A stretch of DNA of 33,414 nucleotides from Rhodocyclaceae bacterium (GCA_027492775.1 JAPUEC010000253.1:1-33414); one strand, 5' to 3'. Positions 1 to 6,746 are shown, counted from the first letter of the stretch. Notes: generated by a model not told the origin, from the letters alone. Made by a program: numbers and translations.

Positions 1-17
1 GGGAGGTTCGAGTGCTA

Positions 18-44
18 TTAGCACTCGATACCGACGAGTGCTAA
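18..44 (-). promoter_or_regulatory. CIRCE operator (HrcA binding site)
   Basis: A perfect inverted repeat is visible: TTAGCACTC (18-26), a 9-base spacer, then GAGTGCTAA (36-44). This is exactly the CIRCE consensus bound by the heat-shock repressor HrcA, which normally controls groESL or dnaK operons. The element overlaps the -10 box of a leftward promoter, so the controlled gene, most likely groES-groEL, should start just left of the window. The LysR gene to the right runs toward this site and ends before it, so it is not the target. Confidence 0.9.
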
Positions 45-73
45 TAATAGGGGCGAGGTGTCATTTTTTCAAG
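44..73 (-). promoter_or_regulatory. Leftward heat-shock promoter (sigma-32/sigma-70-like)
   Basis: Read on the minus strand, TTGAAA (67-72) lies 17 bases before TATTAT (44-49), a good housekeeping promoter. The same stretch also fits the sigma-32 pattern: CTTGAAA (67-73), 13 bases, then CCCCTAT. The -10 box abuts the CIRCE operator, so HrcA binding would block initiation. Such an arrangement is typical of groES promoters; the gene itself lies outside the window. Confidence 0.75.
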
Positions 74-171
74 AGCGCAGATAGAAACATGTTGGCGTTG
101 ATCACTCAACTTGAGAGTTTTGTTTTCAAAAAGCGCTTACTTCTCGCCTGAAGCGATCGCTCGGTCCTGCC

Positions 172-187
172 AATCGCTCAAGCGATT
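172..187 (-). terminator. Palindrome at the lysR 3' end, possible terminator
   Basis: AATCGCT and AGCGATT flank a two-base centre, a perfect 7-bp stem that overlaps the stop codon of the leftward LysR gene. No T-run follows on the minus strand, so it may be a weak or factor-assisted terminator, or just a palindrome. Confidence 0.3.
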
Positions 188-1160
188 ACAAGTAAGTTGA
201 CGGCTCCCTGGGTTCTACGAGGTCGCCGAGTAACCGACCCTTCACGTTGCCTCGTTCCCATTCTTCGCGGACCACCTCCAGCAGCACTTGCCGCACCGCC
301 CGTGCCACTTGCGATATTGATGCGCCTCGCGCGGTGCTGAGGTAAATCTTTCGTGTCATTCTCGGCTCAATGGACGTCGCCTTCATGGCGCCGCGCATGA
401 CTTCTTCTCGCACTGCGCCCCAAGGCTGGAACGCGTGAGCAACCCCCGCAAGGACAGCTTGCCTAAACACAGGCACCGAGTTGGCCAGCATCCACTTTCG
501 TCCGGGCATCGGGTCCGACTCCGAGCTTCGGCTGTAGGCTTCAGCAAGCGCGCTTAGTTTGTCATCCATCTGAGATGGGCTAGGCAGAATCAAAGTCAGT
601 TCCGACACTTCCGACAAAGAGATGCTGTGACCGGCGGGTGCTTGCTGCGGATGAGAGACGAGATACAGCTCTTCCTCAAATATCGGTACGGAATCCAGGA
701 GCGCGGCATCCTGGCTATTGGCTAACAGACCCAGCTCCTGGCGGCCATTGGCAATACTCTGTAAAGCTTCGCTACCAATGCTATCGAATAGCTCCAATTG
801 GATACCCGGATACCGCTCGCGTAGCTTCACTAGGAGGGGCAGGCCGTACTGAGCCGCTTGGGTATAAACAAAGGCCACACTGATCGTTCCCGAAAGGCGA
901 CTCTGTGCTTCGTTGACAACACGAGGCAAGTCGTTGACCTGCCGCAGTATATGAAGTGCCTGTCGGTAAAGCGCCTCCCCCTCTATCGTCATCGACACGC
1001 CGGACGGGATACGGGTAAACAGCAGCGTTCCAACTTCCTCTTCCAACTGCGCCACTTGTTGGCTAAGTGATGGCTGAGAGATGTGCAGAACTCGTGACGC
1101 GCGCGACATGCTGCCCATTTCGGCGATTTTGACGAAGTAACGTAACTGCCTCAATTTCAT
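186..1160 (-). CDS. LysR-family transcriptional regulator
   Basis: The 324-residue protein has the standard LysR layout. An N-terminal winged helix-turn-helix spans about residues 1-60 (LRQLRYFVKIAEMGSMSRAS, then ISQPSLSQQVAQLEEEVG). A periplasmic-binding-protein-like effector domain covers about 90-300. The N-terminus resembles the Nac/Cbl-like branch of LysR regulators. The start is supported by AAGGAAA a few bases upstream. LysR proteins commonly repress themselves and activate a divergent gene. Here the divergent region holds a monooxygenase-domain gene and an alpha/beta hydrolase gene, which are the likely targets. A 14-bp palindrome at 1220-1233 is a candidate binding site. The effector cannot be predicted from sequence. 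Confidence 0.95.
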   Translation of the reverse strand: MKLRQLRYFVKIAEMGSMSRASRVLHISQPSLSQQVAQLEEEVGTLLFTRIPSGVSMTIEGEALYRQALHILRQVNDLPRVVNEAQSRLSGTISVAFVYTQAAQYGLPLLVKLRERYPGIQLELFDSIGSEALQSIANGRQELGLLANSQDAALLDSVPIFEEELYLVSHPQQAPAGHSISLSEVSELTLILPSPSQMDDKLSALAEAYSRSSESDPMPGRKWMLANSVPVFRQAVLAGVAHAFQPWGAVREEVMRGAMKATSIEPRMTRKIYLSTARGASISQVARAVRQVLLEVVREEWERGNVKGRLLGDLVEPREPSTYL

Positions 1161-1219
1161 CTTGGATTTCCTTAATGACCGAACGCCAAAGCCATCGTTG
1201 CCAAGATGTGTTTTAAGGT

Positions 1220-1233
1220 CAACCTATAGGTTG
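1220..1233. promoter_or_regulatory. Palindromic candidate LysR operator
   Basis: CAACCTATAGGTTG is a perfect 14-bp palindrome about 60 bases upstream of the LysR start codon, in the divergent intergenic region. LysR proteins bind dyads of this kind near their own promoter. The assignment is inferred from position and symmetry only. Confidence 0.45.
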
Positions 1234-1314
1234 TAGCAATAGCCACATCCTAAAGCCGTATTGGCTCGCAACGGCACGTCGCACCTAATATTCGCATCGA
1301 AAGGAGAGGGCTAC

Positions 1315-1377
1315 ATGACGCTACCCCTGTGCATCTCTTACACGGCTCGAACGAGAGCCAGTATTGACCATCAATGA
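1315..1377 (+). CDS. Very short ORF with a strong ribosome binding site (leader peptide or gene remnant)
   Basis: AAGGAGAGGG (1301-1310) is followed four bases later by ATG at 1315, one of the best Shine-Dalgarno arrangements in the window. The frame closes after 20 codons at a TGA (1375-1377). This TGA overlaps another ATG at 1374, which opens a 72-codon frame of no recognisable family. It may be a leader peptide translated ahead of the downstream monooxygenase-like gene, or the 5' end of a decayed gene. No function is claimed. Confidence 0.25.
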   Translation: MTLPLCISYTARTRASIDHQ

Positions 1378-1429
1378 TCTCGCATTCACTCCTCCCCTCC
1401 ATAGCGGTGGGTTTAGACCAGGGCTTTCC

Positions 1430-1786
1430 ATGGATCAACACTGTCAGCAGCAATCCCCGATCAGCATCATCGCAAAAATCCGCGTCCGATCAGAGGACGT
1501 TCCGTTGGCTCAAACCCAAGCATCTTCGCTGCAGGAACGGACGATCAACGAACCTCATTGTCTTGGATTTGACCTCTTCCAGAGCGCAATGAATCCTGCA
1601 ATTTTCGTCTTTCATCAAAGTTGGGCCAAGGAGGAGGCCTTCAAGCGCTATCTACGTTCTGATCATTTCCTTTCTTTCATCTGCCTGCTGGGCGGTGGGA
1701 TTTGTGATTTTTCCATTGACCGATTGCGAAAAATGCCAAGCGTGTCTCCAGCTTGTAAAAACTCCAACGCCGCCGGCATTAATTAG
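1430..1786 (+). CDS. Probable YgiN-type (ABM-domain) monooxygenase protein, C-terminus aberrant
   Basis: From ATG 1430 the frame encodes 118 residues. About residues 9-84 resemble the antibiotic-biosynthesis-monooxygenase/YgiN fold. The cues are ISIIAKIRV at the start of the first strand, CLGFDLFQSAMNPAIFVFHQ in the middle, and SWAKEEAFKRYLRSDHF, which matches the family pattern of W..EEA...HL.S.HF. These small ferredoxin-like dimers oxidise or bind quinols and polyketides without cofactors. After residue 84 the sequence (SFICLLGGGICDF onward) no longer looks like the family, and the usual second half of the loop between the first two strands is short. A frameshift or decay is likely. There is no strong ribosome binding site at 1430; the frame stays open back to 1364. 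It sits between the LysR regulator and a hydrolase and may be regulated with them. Confidence 0.45.
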   Translation: MDQHCQQQSPISIIAKIRVRSEDVPLAQTQASSLQERTINEPHCLGFDLFQSAMNPAIFVFHQSWAKEEAFKRYLRSDHFLSFICLLGGGICDFSIDRLRKMPSVSPACKNSNAAGIN

Positions 1787-1796
1787 CGTCTGACTA

Positions 1797-1823
1797 TCCA
1801 ATCGCACGTAATAGTAGATTGGA
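1797..1823. promoter_or_regulatory. Inverted repeat upstream of the hydrolase gene
   Basis: TCCAATC (1797-1803) and GATTGGA (1817-1823) form perfect 7-bp arms separated by 13 bases, 32 bases before the hydrolase start. The geometry suits a dimeric regulator site, but the binder is unknown. Confidence 0.3.
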
Positions 1824-1855
1824 CGTGGGCGCCAAAATCTAATACAGGGGACGCG

Positions 1856-2665
1856 ATGGCTGTCGTTCAAGTCAATGGCATCAAGCTTTACTACGAGTCG
1901 AACGGTATCGGAGAACCACTCATCTTCCTGCCCGGACTCGGCGGCACCACGCGGTTGTGGACCTTTCAACTTCCGTATTTCCAGAAGAATTACCACACCA
2001 TTTCCCTCGACAATCGCGGGTCCGGCAGAAGCGACAAGCCGGAAGGACCATATTCGATGCAGATGTTTGCCAAGGATCTGCATGATCTGATCGCCGCCCT
2101 GGATATCGACGATCCTGTCAACCTGGTCGGAGCCTCCATGGGGGGGCTGATCGCGCAAGCCTTCGCGCATCACTACCCGCATTGCGTCAAGACAATGACC
2201 CTCGTCTGCACCGGCGTTTCGTCGGGTGATCCGAACATGATCTTTCCGTCTGCTGAGGGAGTGCAGCGGCTCTCGAATCCGGGAGGCAAGGTCGAGGAAC
2301 GGATCGATACCATTCTGGCGAGTTTCAACCGCCCGGACTTCGTGCGCAACTGTCCGGATATCAAACATCTCTATCTCCAGCGGAAAACCGATGCCCAGCC
2401 TCTCCACGCCTATCAGGCGCAGCTCGATGCCTGCAGCGACCCGCGATCATATTTTCAGCGGCTAAAGGAAATCGCCGTCCCGGTGCTGGTGATGCATGGA
2501 CGGGCGGATAAGATCTGGCCACTGCAGAATGCCCTAACATTGATAGATGAACTGGGGGCCAACGGCGAGTTGGCCGTTATCGACGACAGCACCAACCTTT
2601 TCATGCAAGAGAACCCCGCGGAATTCAATCGCATACTTGAGCAGTTCCTCAGAAAACATGCTTGA
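1856..2665 (+). CDS. Alpha/beta hydrolase fold protein, catalytic His position replaced by Asn
   Basis: The 269-residue protein has the classical alpha/beta hydrolase layout. It shows an oxyanion-region motif LPGLGG (25-30), DNRGSGRSDKP (52-62), and the nucleophile elbow GASMGG (92-97) with Ser94. The acid Asp218 lies in HGRADKIWP. The third triad residue should be a His in the usual GH(L/M)F..E.P context near the C-terminus, but here the aligned motif reads STNLFMQENP, giving Asn247. The codon is AAC at 2594-2596, one base from CAC. The family includes esterases, beta-ketoadipate enol-lactonase-like enzymes and C-C hydrolases. Without the His, the enzyme may be inactive, use another base, or bind ligand only. 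The ribosome site (AGGGGAC) is modest. The substrate is unknown. Confidence 0.9.
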   Translation: MAVVQVNGIKLYYESNGIGEPLIFLPGLGGTTRLWTFQLPYFQKNYHTISLDNRGSGRSDKPEGPYSMQMFAKDLHDLIAALDIDDPVNLVGASMGGLIAQAFAHHYPHCVKTMTLVCTGVSSGDPNMIFPSAEGVQRLSNPGGKVEERIDTILASFNRPDFVRNCPDIKHLYLQRKTDAQPLHAYQAQLDACSDPRSYFQRLKEIAVPVLVMHGRADKIWPLQNALTLIDELGANGELAVIDDSTNLFMQENPAEFNRILEQFLRKHA

Positions 2666-2828
2666 GATTTAAAACCGCCCCTTTTTTGAGCGAGCTTTTT
2701 TGGTATCGCCCCGCAGCAGCGATTGTGCGATCTAACGAGACTTCACCACCGGCTTCTGTAGAGCAGTACAAATGGGGCCGCACGGTTCTTGCTACGAATC
2801 CATCGTGCAAAATAAAGAGGAACCCTCC

Positions 2829-3791
2829 ATGCGAACCATCACATCGAACGCGAAAGGATTGCCCAAGGAAGGCAGCCGCCGTTTCATCGATAACGCGGAA
2901 CGGGTTTTTTACGGCGGCTACTGGGTCAAGACCTATCCGGTACCCGCCGATTCCCTGCAAGGAAAGAAAAAACTGATCGAGGCGCTCACCCGGCGGCTGT
3001 TCAACCATACGGAGCACGGTCTCAATATTCCGGGCGCCCGGCTGGACGAAGCGCGCGCCGCTTACGATGCGGAAAAGGATCCGGCCATTCGCCGCGTCAA
3101 GGGCGGCATGCTGGCCGGCGCGCTCTTCAACCGCGCCGCCGATATTTTCCGCCGCTTGGTCGAACTGCAAGCCGAAGGCGTCGAAATCCGCGAAGACTTC
3201 CCGCTGGTTCAGGAATGCGGCAGATGCCTGCTGGAGGCGATGGAACTCGGTCGCATGGTTCTGCATCGCAGCGGCGAAGAGGGGCTGGACGAACTCTGGG
3301 GCGAACCCTTCCGCGCTTTTTCCATTTCGGTGGAAGAGTTCTACGAAAGCCGCTACGTCAAGATCAGCCAATGCATGCGCGACATCGACCGGATCGCGGC
3401 GAGCATGGCATCCAATTTCAAAAGGATTCCGGCCTTCGCGGGCATCGAGAAAGCGATCGTCGAGTTCGCCACCGCCGCGCGCATCAAGACCGAAACCCTG
3501 CGCACGGACGCGAATATCTTCGATGTTTGGGCGCGGTTCGTCGCCGCCGGGGAGCGGTTGGTCAATTTCTCCCCGACCGCAGGGTCGCTGCAAGCCAAGG
3601 AAGCCAGGCGCCAGCGCTCGTGCGATGTTTCGGACGGCATCGAGTTGCTGCGGCGCGGCCGCAATCTGATCTTCCACATCGCCCGCGCGCGGACACCGAT
3701 GCCGAAAAGCACCGAGGAGTACATCGCCCGCGTCGAATTCTATTTGGCGCATGGTCATCTACCAGAAATGCAGCCGGAACTGCCGGCATAA
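2829..3791 (+). CDS. Conserved-looking protein of unknown function
   Basis: This is a 320-residue soluble protein with no signal peptide or membrane segment. I do not recognise the family. It is rich in predicted helices and charged residues. Distinct stretches are NAERVFYGGYWVKTYPVPAD (about 16-35), a long helical central part with HRSGEEGLDELWGEPFRAFS, and a C-terminal segment ending near EEYIARVEFYLAHGHLP. The start at 2829 is preferred because AAAGAGGAA precedes it; the frame is open to 2772 but the extra 19 residues lack a good ribosome site. A long antisense frame covers the same DNA but has no ribosome site and no domain. The gene stands alone between the hydrolase and yjdM. Confidence 0.75.
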   Translation: MRTITSNAKGLPKEGSRRFIDNAERVFYGGYWVKTYPVPADSLQGKKKLIEALTRRLFNHTEHGLNIPGARLDEARAAYDAEKDPAIRRVKGGMLAGALFNRAADIFRRLVELQAEGVEIREDFPLVQECGRCLLEAMELGRMVLHRSGEEGLDELWGEPFRAFSISVEEFYESRYVKISQCMRDIDRIAASMASNFKRIPAFAGIEKAIVEFATAARIKTETLRTDANIFDVWARFVAAGERLVNFSPTAGSLQAKEARRQRSCDVSDGIELLRRGRNLIFHIARARTPMPKSTEEYIARVEFYLAHGHLPEMQPELPA

Positions 3792-3924
3792 CAGCGCGAG
3801 GGCGGAAATGACCAAACGCCTGCGCAATCGCAGCACGCCGGCGGGCGGCGGAGCATCCGACGGGAAAAACCCCGCTGCCGGCTATAGTATGATGCGGGCC
3901 CTACGACCGTGATGACATCTAACC

Positions 3925-4266
3925 ATGAGCGCACTTCCTCCCTGCCCCCAATGCCAATCCGAATTCACCTACGAGGATGGCGTTCAGTTGATTTGCCCCG
4001 AATGCGCGCACGAATGGTCGAAGGAAGCCGCGGCGGCGGAGGGCGAGGCGGCGGCAGTGGTCCGCGATGCGGTCGGCAACGTCCTTCAGGACGGCGACAC
4101 GGTGACGGTGATCAAGGACCTCAAGGTCAAGGGTTCCTCGTCGGTGGTCAAGGTCGGCACCAAGGTCAAGAATATCCGCCTCGTCGATGGCGATCATGAC
4201 ATCGACTGCAAAATCGACGGCATCGGTGCCATGGGGCTGAAGTCGGAGTTCGTCAAGAAGGTCTGA
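3925..4266 (+). CDS. yjdM: YjdM/PhnA-family zinc-ribbon protein
   Basis: The 113-residue protein matches YjdM (formerly PhnA). An N-terminal zinc ribbon has C7-P-Q-C10 and C24-P-E-C27. The C-terminal SH3-like domain contains [20 protein letters not shown] and ends with [10 protein letters not shown]. The family was named for its place beside the E. coli phosphonate genes, but it is not required for C-P lyase and its role is unsettled. The length is normal. The gene has its own short upstream region and is followed by a strong hairpin, so it is probably monocistronic and not part of the sigma-factor cluster that follows. Confidence 0.92.
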   Translation: MSALPPCPQCQSEFTYEDGVQLICPECAHEWSKEAAAAEGEAAAVVRDAVGNVLQDGDTVTVIKDLKVKGSSSVVKVGTKVKNIRLVDGDHDIDCKIDGIGAMGLKSEFVKKV

Positions 4267-4273
4267 TCCGCCT

Positions 4274-4297
4274 TTCGGCGCCAGCCCTGGCGCCGAA
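4274..4297 (+). terminator. Hairpin after yjdM
   Basis: TTCGGCGCCAG (4274-4284) pairs perfectly with CTGGCGCCGAA (4287-4297) across a two-base centre, an 11-bp GC-rich stem 8 bases after the stop codon. The following CCCCCTTT is only a weak T-tract. It probably separates yjdM from the ECF cluster. Confidence 0.6.
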
Positions 4298-4369
4298 TCC
4301 CCCTTTGAACCAGCTCCTGGCTGATGGCAACGCCATCCGCTTGCGCTCGCATCGAAATTCAAAACCGCA

Positions 4370-4396
4370 TGTCGATCCTGCGACGGAATGAACGTC
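4370..4396 (+). promoter_or_regulatory. Candidate ECF42-type promoter P1
   Basis: TGTCGA (4370-4375) is followed after exactly 17 bases by CGTC (4393-4396), 44 bases before the ATG of the first DGPF gene. Reported ECF42 promoters carry TGTCGA at -35 and a CG(A/T)C-type -10. The same motif with the same spacing and nearly the same distance to the start recurs before the next gene (4965-4991). Confidence 0.7.
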
Positions 4397-4440
4397 GACC
4401 GGTTGTGCAGCAACTTTGCCGACCACCACAGGAGAACACC

Positions 4441-4854
4441 ATGCGATTCATGATCATCGTCAAGGCCAGCCCGGAGTCGGAAGCCGGCGCCATGCCTACG
4501 GAAACATTGATGGCGCAGATGGCCGCCTTTCACGAGGAGCTGGCGGGTGCCGGCGCCCTGCTCGACGCCTCCGGCCTCAAACCCACCAAGGAAGGCTGGC
4601 GCATCCGCTACGACGGCGAGAAGCGAACGGTGGTCGACGGACCCTTTGCTGAAACCAAGGAGTTGATCGCCGGCTACACCCTCATCCAGGCCCGCACGCC
4701 TGAAGAGGCCTTGGAATGGACGCGCCGCTTCCCCAACCCGCGCGGCGAAGGCCTCGCTGCGGAAATCGAAGTGCGGCCGCTGTTCTGCCTCGACGATTTC
4801 CCGCCCAACGCGACAATCGAGCGTTTTCGGCAGCTCGAAGCCGGACAAGCCTGA
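4441..4854 (+). CDS. YciI-like (DGPF-domain) protein
   Basis: The 137-residue protein begins MRFMIIVKASPESEAG, typical of YciI/DGPF proteins, and carries the family signature DGPFAETKE (DGPF at 66-69). The fold is ferredoxin-like. YciI relatives are small putative enzymes, and DGPF proteins are the standard genomic partners of ECF42 sigma factors, usually as their targets. The start is fixed by ACAGGAGAACACC just upstream; the frame is open back to 4324 but lacks a ribosome site there. It has its own candidate ECF promoter (P1) and lies 183 bases before the rest of the cluster. The biochemical reaction is not established. Confidence 0.92.
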   Translation: MRFMIIVKASPESEAGAMPTETLMAQMAAFHEELAGAGALLDASGLKPTKEGWRIRYDGEKRTVVDGPFAETKELIAGYTLIQARTPEEALEWTRRFPNPRGEGLAAEIEVRPLFCLDDFPPNATIERFRQLEAGQA

Positions 4855-4964
4855 ACGCATCACGGCATTGGTGCCGGGCAATCAATCGGGGCAGTTGCCT
4901 GCGTTGATCCCAGCCCGATCCATGTCGTTGCGTCGAGCGAATGCGAACTGGATGCCATTTCCAT

Positions 4965-4991
4965 TGTCGATTCCAGAACCCCTCGTTCGTC
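4965..4991 (+). promoter_or_regulatory. Candidate ECF42-type promoter P2
   Basis: TGTCGA (4965-4970), a 17-base spacer, then CGTC (4988-4991), 46 bases before the start of the VOC gene at 5038. It has the same hexamer, spacer and distance to the start codon as P1. It would drive the eight-gene run ending with the sigma factor gene, giving positive autoregulation. Confidence 0.7.
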
Positions 4992-5037
4992 GTCTACCTG
5001 AAGCCATCCGCTTCCCCCGCAGAACAGGAGAAACACC

Positions 5038-5514
5038 ATGACCACCCAAGCCATCCCCCGCGACATGCACACCGTCACTCCCCACCTCGTTTGCGAAAAT
5101 GCGTCCAAGGCCATCGACTTCTACGTGAAGGCCTTCGGCGCGGTCGACCTCGCCCGCCTGCCCGGCCCGGACGGGCGGCTCATGCACGGCATGATCCGTA
5201 TCGGCGATTCGCCGGTCATGCTGATGGACGCCTATCCCGAATACGGCGCTCCCGGCCCCAAGGCCCTGAAAGGCTCGCCGGTGGTCCTCCATATCTACAG
5301 CGAGGATGTGGATGCCGCCTTCAAGCGCGCCGTGGAAGCCGGCGCCAAGGCCGTCATGCCGCCCGCCGACATGTTCTGGGGCGACCGTTATGGGCAAGTG
5401 GAAGACCCCTTCGGCCACCGCTGGTCCATCGCCACCCATGTCCGCGACGTCAGCCCCGAAGAGATGGCTGCCGGCGCCAGCAAGGGTTGCGGCGACACAC
5501 CAACCAAATCCTGA
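5038..5514 (+). CDS. VOC-family protein (PhnB-like glyoxalase fold)
   Basis: The 158-residue protein has the PhnB-like vicinal-oxygen-chelate fold. HTVTPHLVCENASKAIDFYV (about 11-30) is the characteristic first beta-alpha unit. GPDGRLMHGMIRIGDSPVML forms the central strands, and VEDPFGHRWSIATH the last one. PhnB-like members often lack the metal-binding set of true glyoxalases, so an enzymatic role is uncertain. ACAGGAGAAACACC precedes the ATG, almost the same leader as the previous DGPF gene. It is the first gene after promoter P2 and is separated from the next gene by 11 bases. Confidence 0.93.
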   Translation: MTTQAIPRDMHTVTPHLVCENASKAIDFYVKAFGAVDLARLPGPDGRLMHGMIRIGDSPVMLMDAYPEYGAPGPKALKGSPVVLHIYSEDVDAAFKRAVEAGAKAVMPPADMFWGDRYGQVEDPFGHRWSIATHVRDVSPEEMAAGASKGCGDTPTKS

Positions 5515-5525
5515 GGAAAACCGGC

Positions 5526-5882
5526 ATGTCCCATCTGCTGCTAATCATGGAAAAACGCGGCCTGCGCGCCACCAACCCGCCCGACGTGGCGCGCCGCCTG
5601 TACGACGACATGATGGCCTTCGGCAAATCGCTGGATGAACAAGGCCTCCTGCTCGCCAGCCAGTCCTTGCGTACCGACGATTCCGCCGTCCGCATCAGCC
5701 TCGCCGATGGCAAGGCGCAACTGCGCGACGGGCCCTTTGCCGAAGCCAAGGAAATGGTCGGCGGCTTTTTCTGGATCGATGTCGACAGCCGGGATGAAGC
5801 GCTCGCCATTGCCGGGCGCTGCCCGGCGGTGGCCTGGGCCAGCGTCGAAGTGCGCGAATGCGCACCCTGCTATGTCGAGTAA
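5526..5882 (+). CDS. YciI-like (DGPF-domain) protein, second copy
   Basis: This 118-residue protein starts MSHLLLIMEKRGLRATN and carries DGPFAEAKEMVGGFFWIDV (DGPF at 68-71), so it belongs to the same family as the product at 4441 but is clearly diverged and shorter. The start at 5526 follows the previous stop by 11 bases; the GAGG ribosome site overlaps that stop (TGAGG). Tight spacing puts it in the P2 operon. The two DGPF proteins could form a heteromer or act on related substrates, which is inference. Confidence 0.92.
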   Translation: MSHLLLIMEKRGLRATNPPDVARRLYDDMMAFGKSLDEQGLLLASQSLRTDDSAVRISLADGKAQLRDGPFAEAKEMVGGFFWIDVDSRDEALAIAGRCPAVAWASVEVRECAPCYVE

Positions 5883-5903
5883 GTACCAGCCAAAGGAGAA
5901 ACT

Positions 5904-6356
5904 GTGTCCATTCTTGCGAAAAGCACTACGGCAACGGTCATTCCCTGCCTGCGCTACCGAGACGCGCCGGCGGCTATCGACTGGCTTTGCACCACCTTCG
6001 GCTTCGTCAAGCAGGCGGTCCATGCCAATGCGGATGGAAACATCGCCCACGCACAACTCACTTTCGGCAACGGGATGATCATGCTCGGCTCCGTCTCGGG
6101 GAAGGAATCCGAGTGGGGACGTCTGATCAGGCAGCCCGACGAGATCGGCGGTGCTGAGACGCAGAGCGCCTATCTGGTGGTCGCCGACGCGGATGCGCTG
6201 TATGCCAGGGCCAAGGCCGCCGGCGCCGAGATCCTGCTGGACATCAAGGACGAGGATTACGGCGGACGTGGCTTCACTTGCCGCGACCCTGAAGGCCATA
6301 TCTGGAATTTCGGAACCTATGATCCCTGGGATTCTTGCTTTACCAATATCCAATGA
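5904..6356 (+). CDS. VOC-family protein (glyoxalase/bleomycin-resistance fold)
   Basis: The 150-residue protein starts at GTG 5904, preceded by AAAGGAG. VIPCLRYRDAPAAIDWLCTT (about 12-31) opens the VOC fold. GRGFTCRDPEGHIWNFGTYD near the C-terminus is the typical closing motif with a putative metal-ligand Glu/His context. Members include glyoxalases, dioxygenases and drug-binding proteins, so the substrate cannot be assigned. It is the third gene of the P2 operon, 21 bases after the second DGPF gene. Confidence 0.92.
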   Translation: MSILAKSTTATVIPCLRYRDAPAAIDWLCTTFGFVKQAVHANADGNIAHAQLTFGNGMIMLGSVSGKESEWGRLIRQPDEIGGAETQSAYLVVADADALYARAKAAGAEILLDIKDEDYGGRGFTCRDPEGHIWNFGTYDPWDSCFTNIQ

Positions 6357-6368
6357 AAGGAAGCCAAG

Positions 6369-6719
6369 ATGATTTACCGAGGTAGCTGTCATTGCGGGGA
6401 GGTCGCTTTCGAGGTCGAAGGCGAACTCACCCAGGTCATGGAGTGCAATTGCTCGATCTGCTCGCGCAAGGGCGCGCTGATGTGGTTCGTGCCAAGAGAG
6501 AAGCTGAAACTGCTCACGCCGGAAGAAAACCTCGGCACTTACATGTTCAACAAGCATGTGATCAAGCATCGCTTCTGCCCGAAATGCGGCATTCATCCCT
6601 TTGGCGAAGGAAAGCCCCCCAACAGCGAGCACATGATGGCGGCCGTCAATGTCCGTTGTCTGGAAGACGTCGATTTCGCCTCGCTTCCGGTCAAGCACTT
6701 CGACGGCCGCGCCCTCTAG
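6369..6719 (+). CDS. GFA-family (glutathione-dependent formaldehyde-activating-like) zinc protein
   Basis: The 116-residue protein shows the GFA/CENP-V cysteine pattern: C7-H-C9-G, C26-N-C28-S-I-C31 and C70-P-K-C73-G. These cysteines bind two zinc ions in the family. Named members speed the addition of formaldehyde to glutathione, though that activity has been questioned and most homologues are uncharacterised. The gene starts 12 bases after the preceding stop with AAAGGAAG before ATG. Its presence among VOC and DGPF proteins hints at handling of small carbonyl or thiol-adduct compounds; this is inference from fold families only. Confidence 0.93.
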   Translation: MIYRGSCHCGEVAFEVEGELTQVMECNCSICSRKGALMWFVPREKLKLLTPEENLGTYMFNKHVIKHRFCPKCGIHPFGEGKPPNSEHMMAAVNVRCLEDVDFASLPVKHFDGRAL

Positions 6720-6746
6720 GCCCCAGCCCATCAAAGGAGCAAGCCC

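Noticed and set aside
18..44. CIRCE as operator of the LysR gene
   Set aside because: It lies downstream of the LysR stop codon; its promoter reads away from that gene.
2649..3758. Antisense open frame of 369 codons opposite the unknown protein
   Set aside because: The plus-strand frame has a ribosome site and normal protein composition; the minus frame has neither and would overlap the hydrolase end.
5780..5878. Further TGTCGA boxes at 5780 and 5873
   Set aside because: Neither has CGTC or CGAC at 17 bases, and both lie inside coding sequence of a gene already in the operon.
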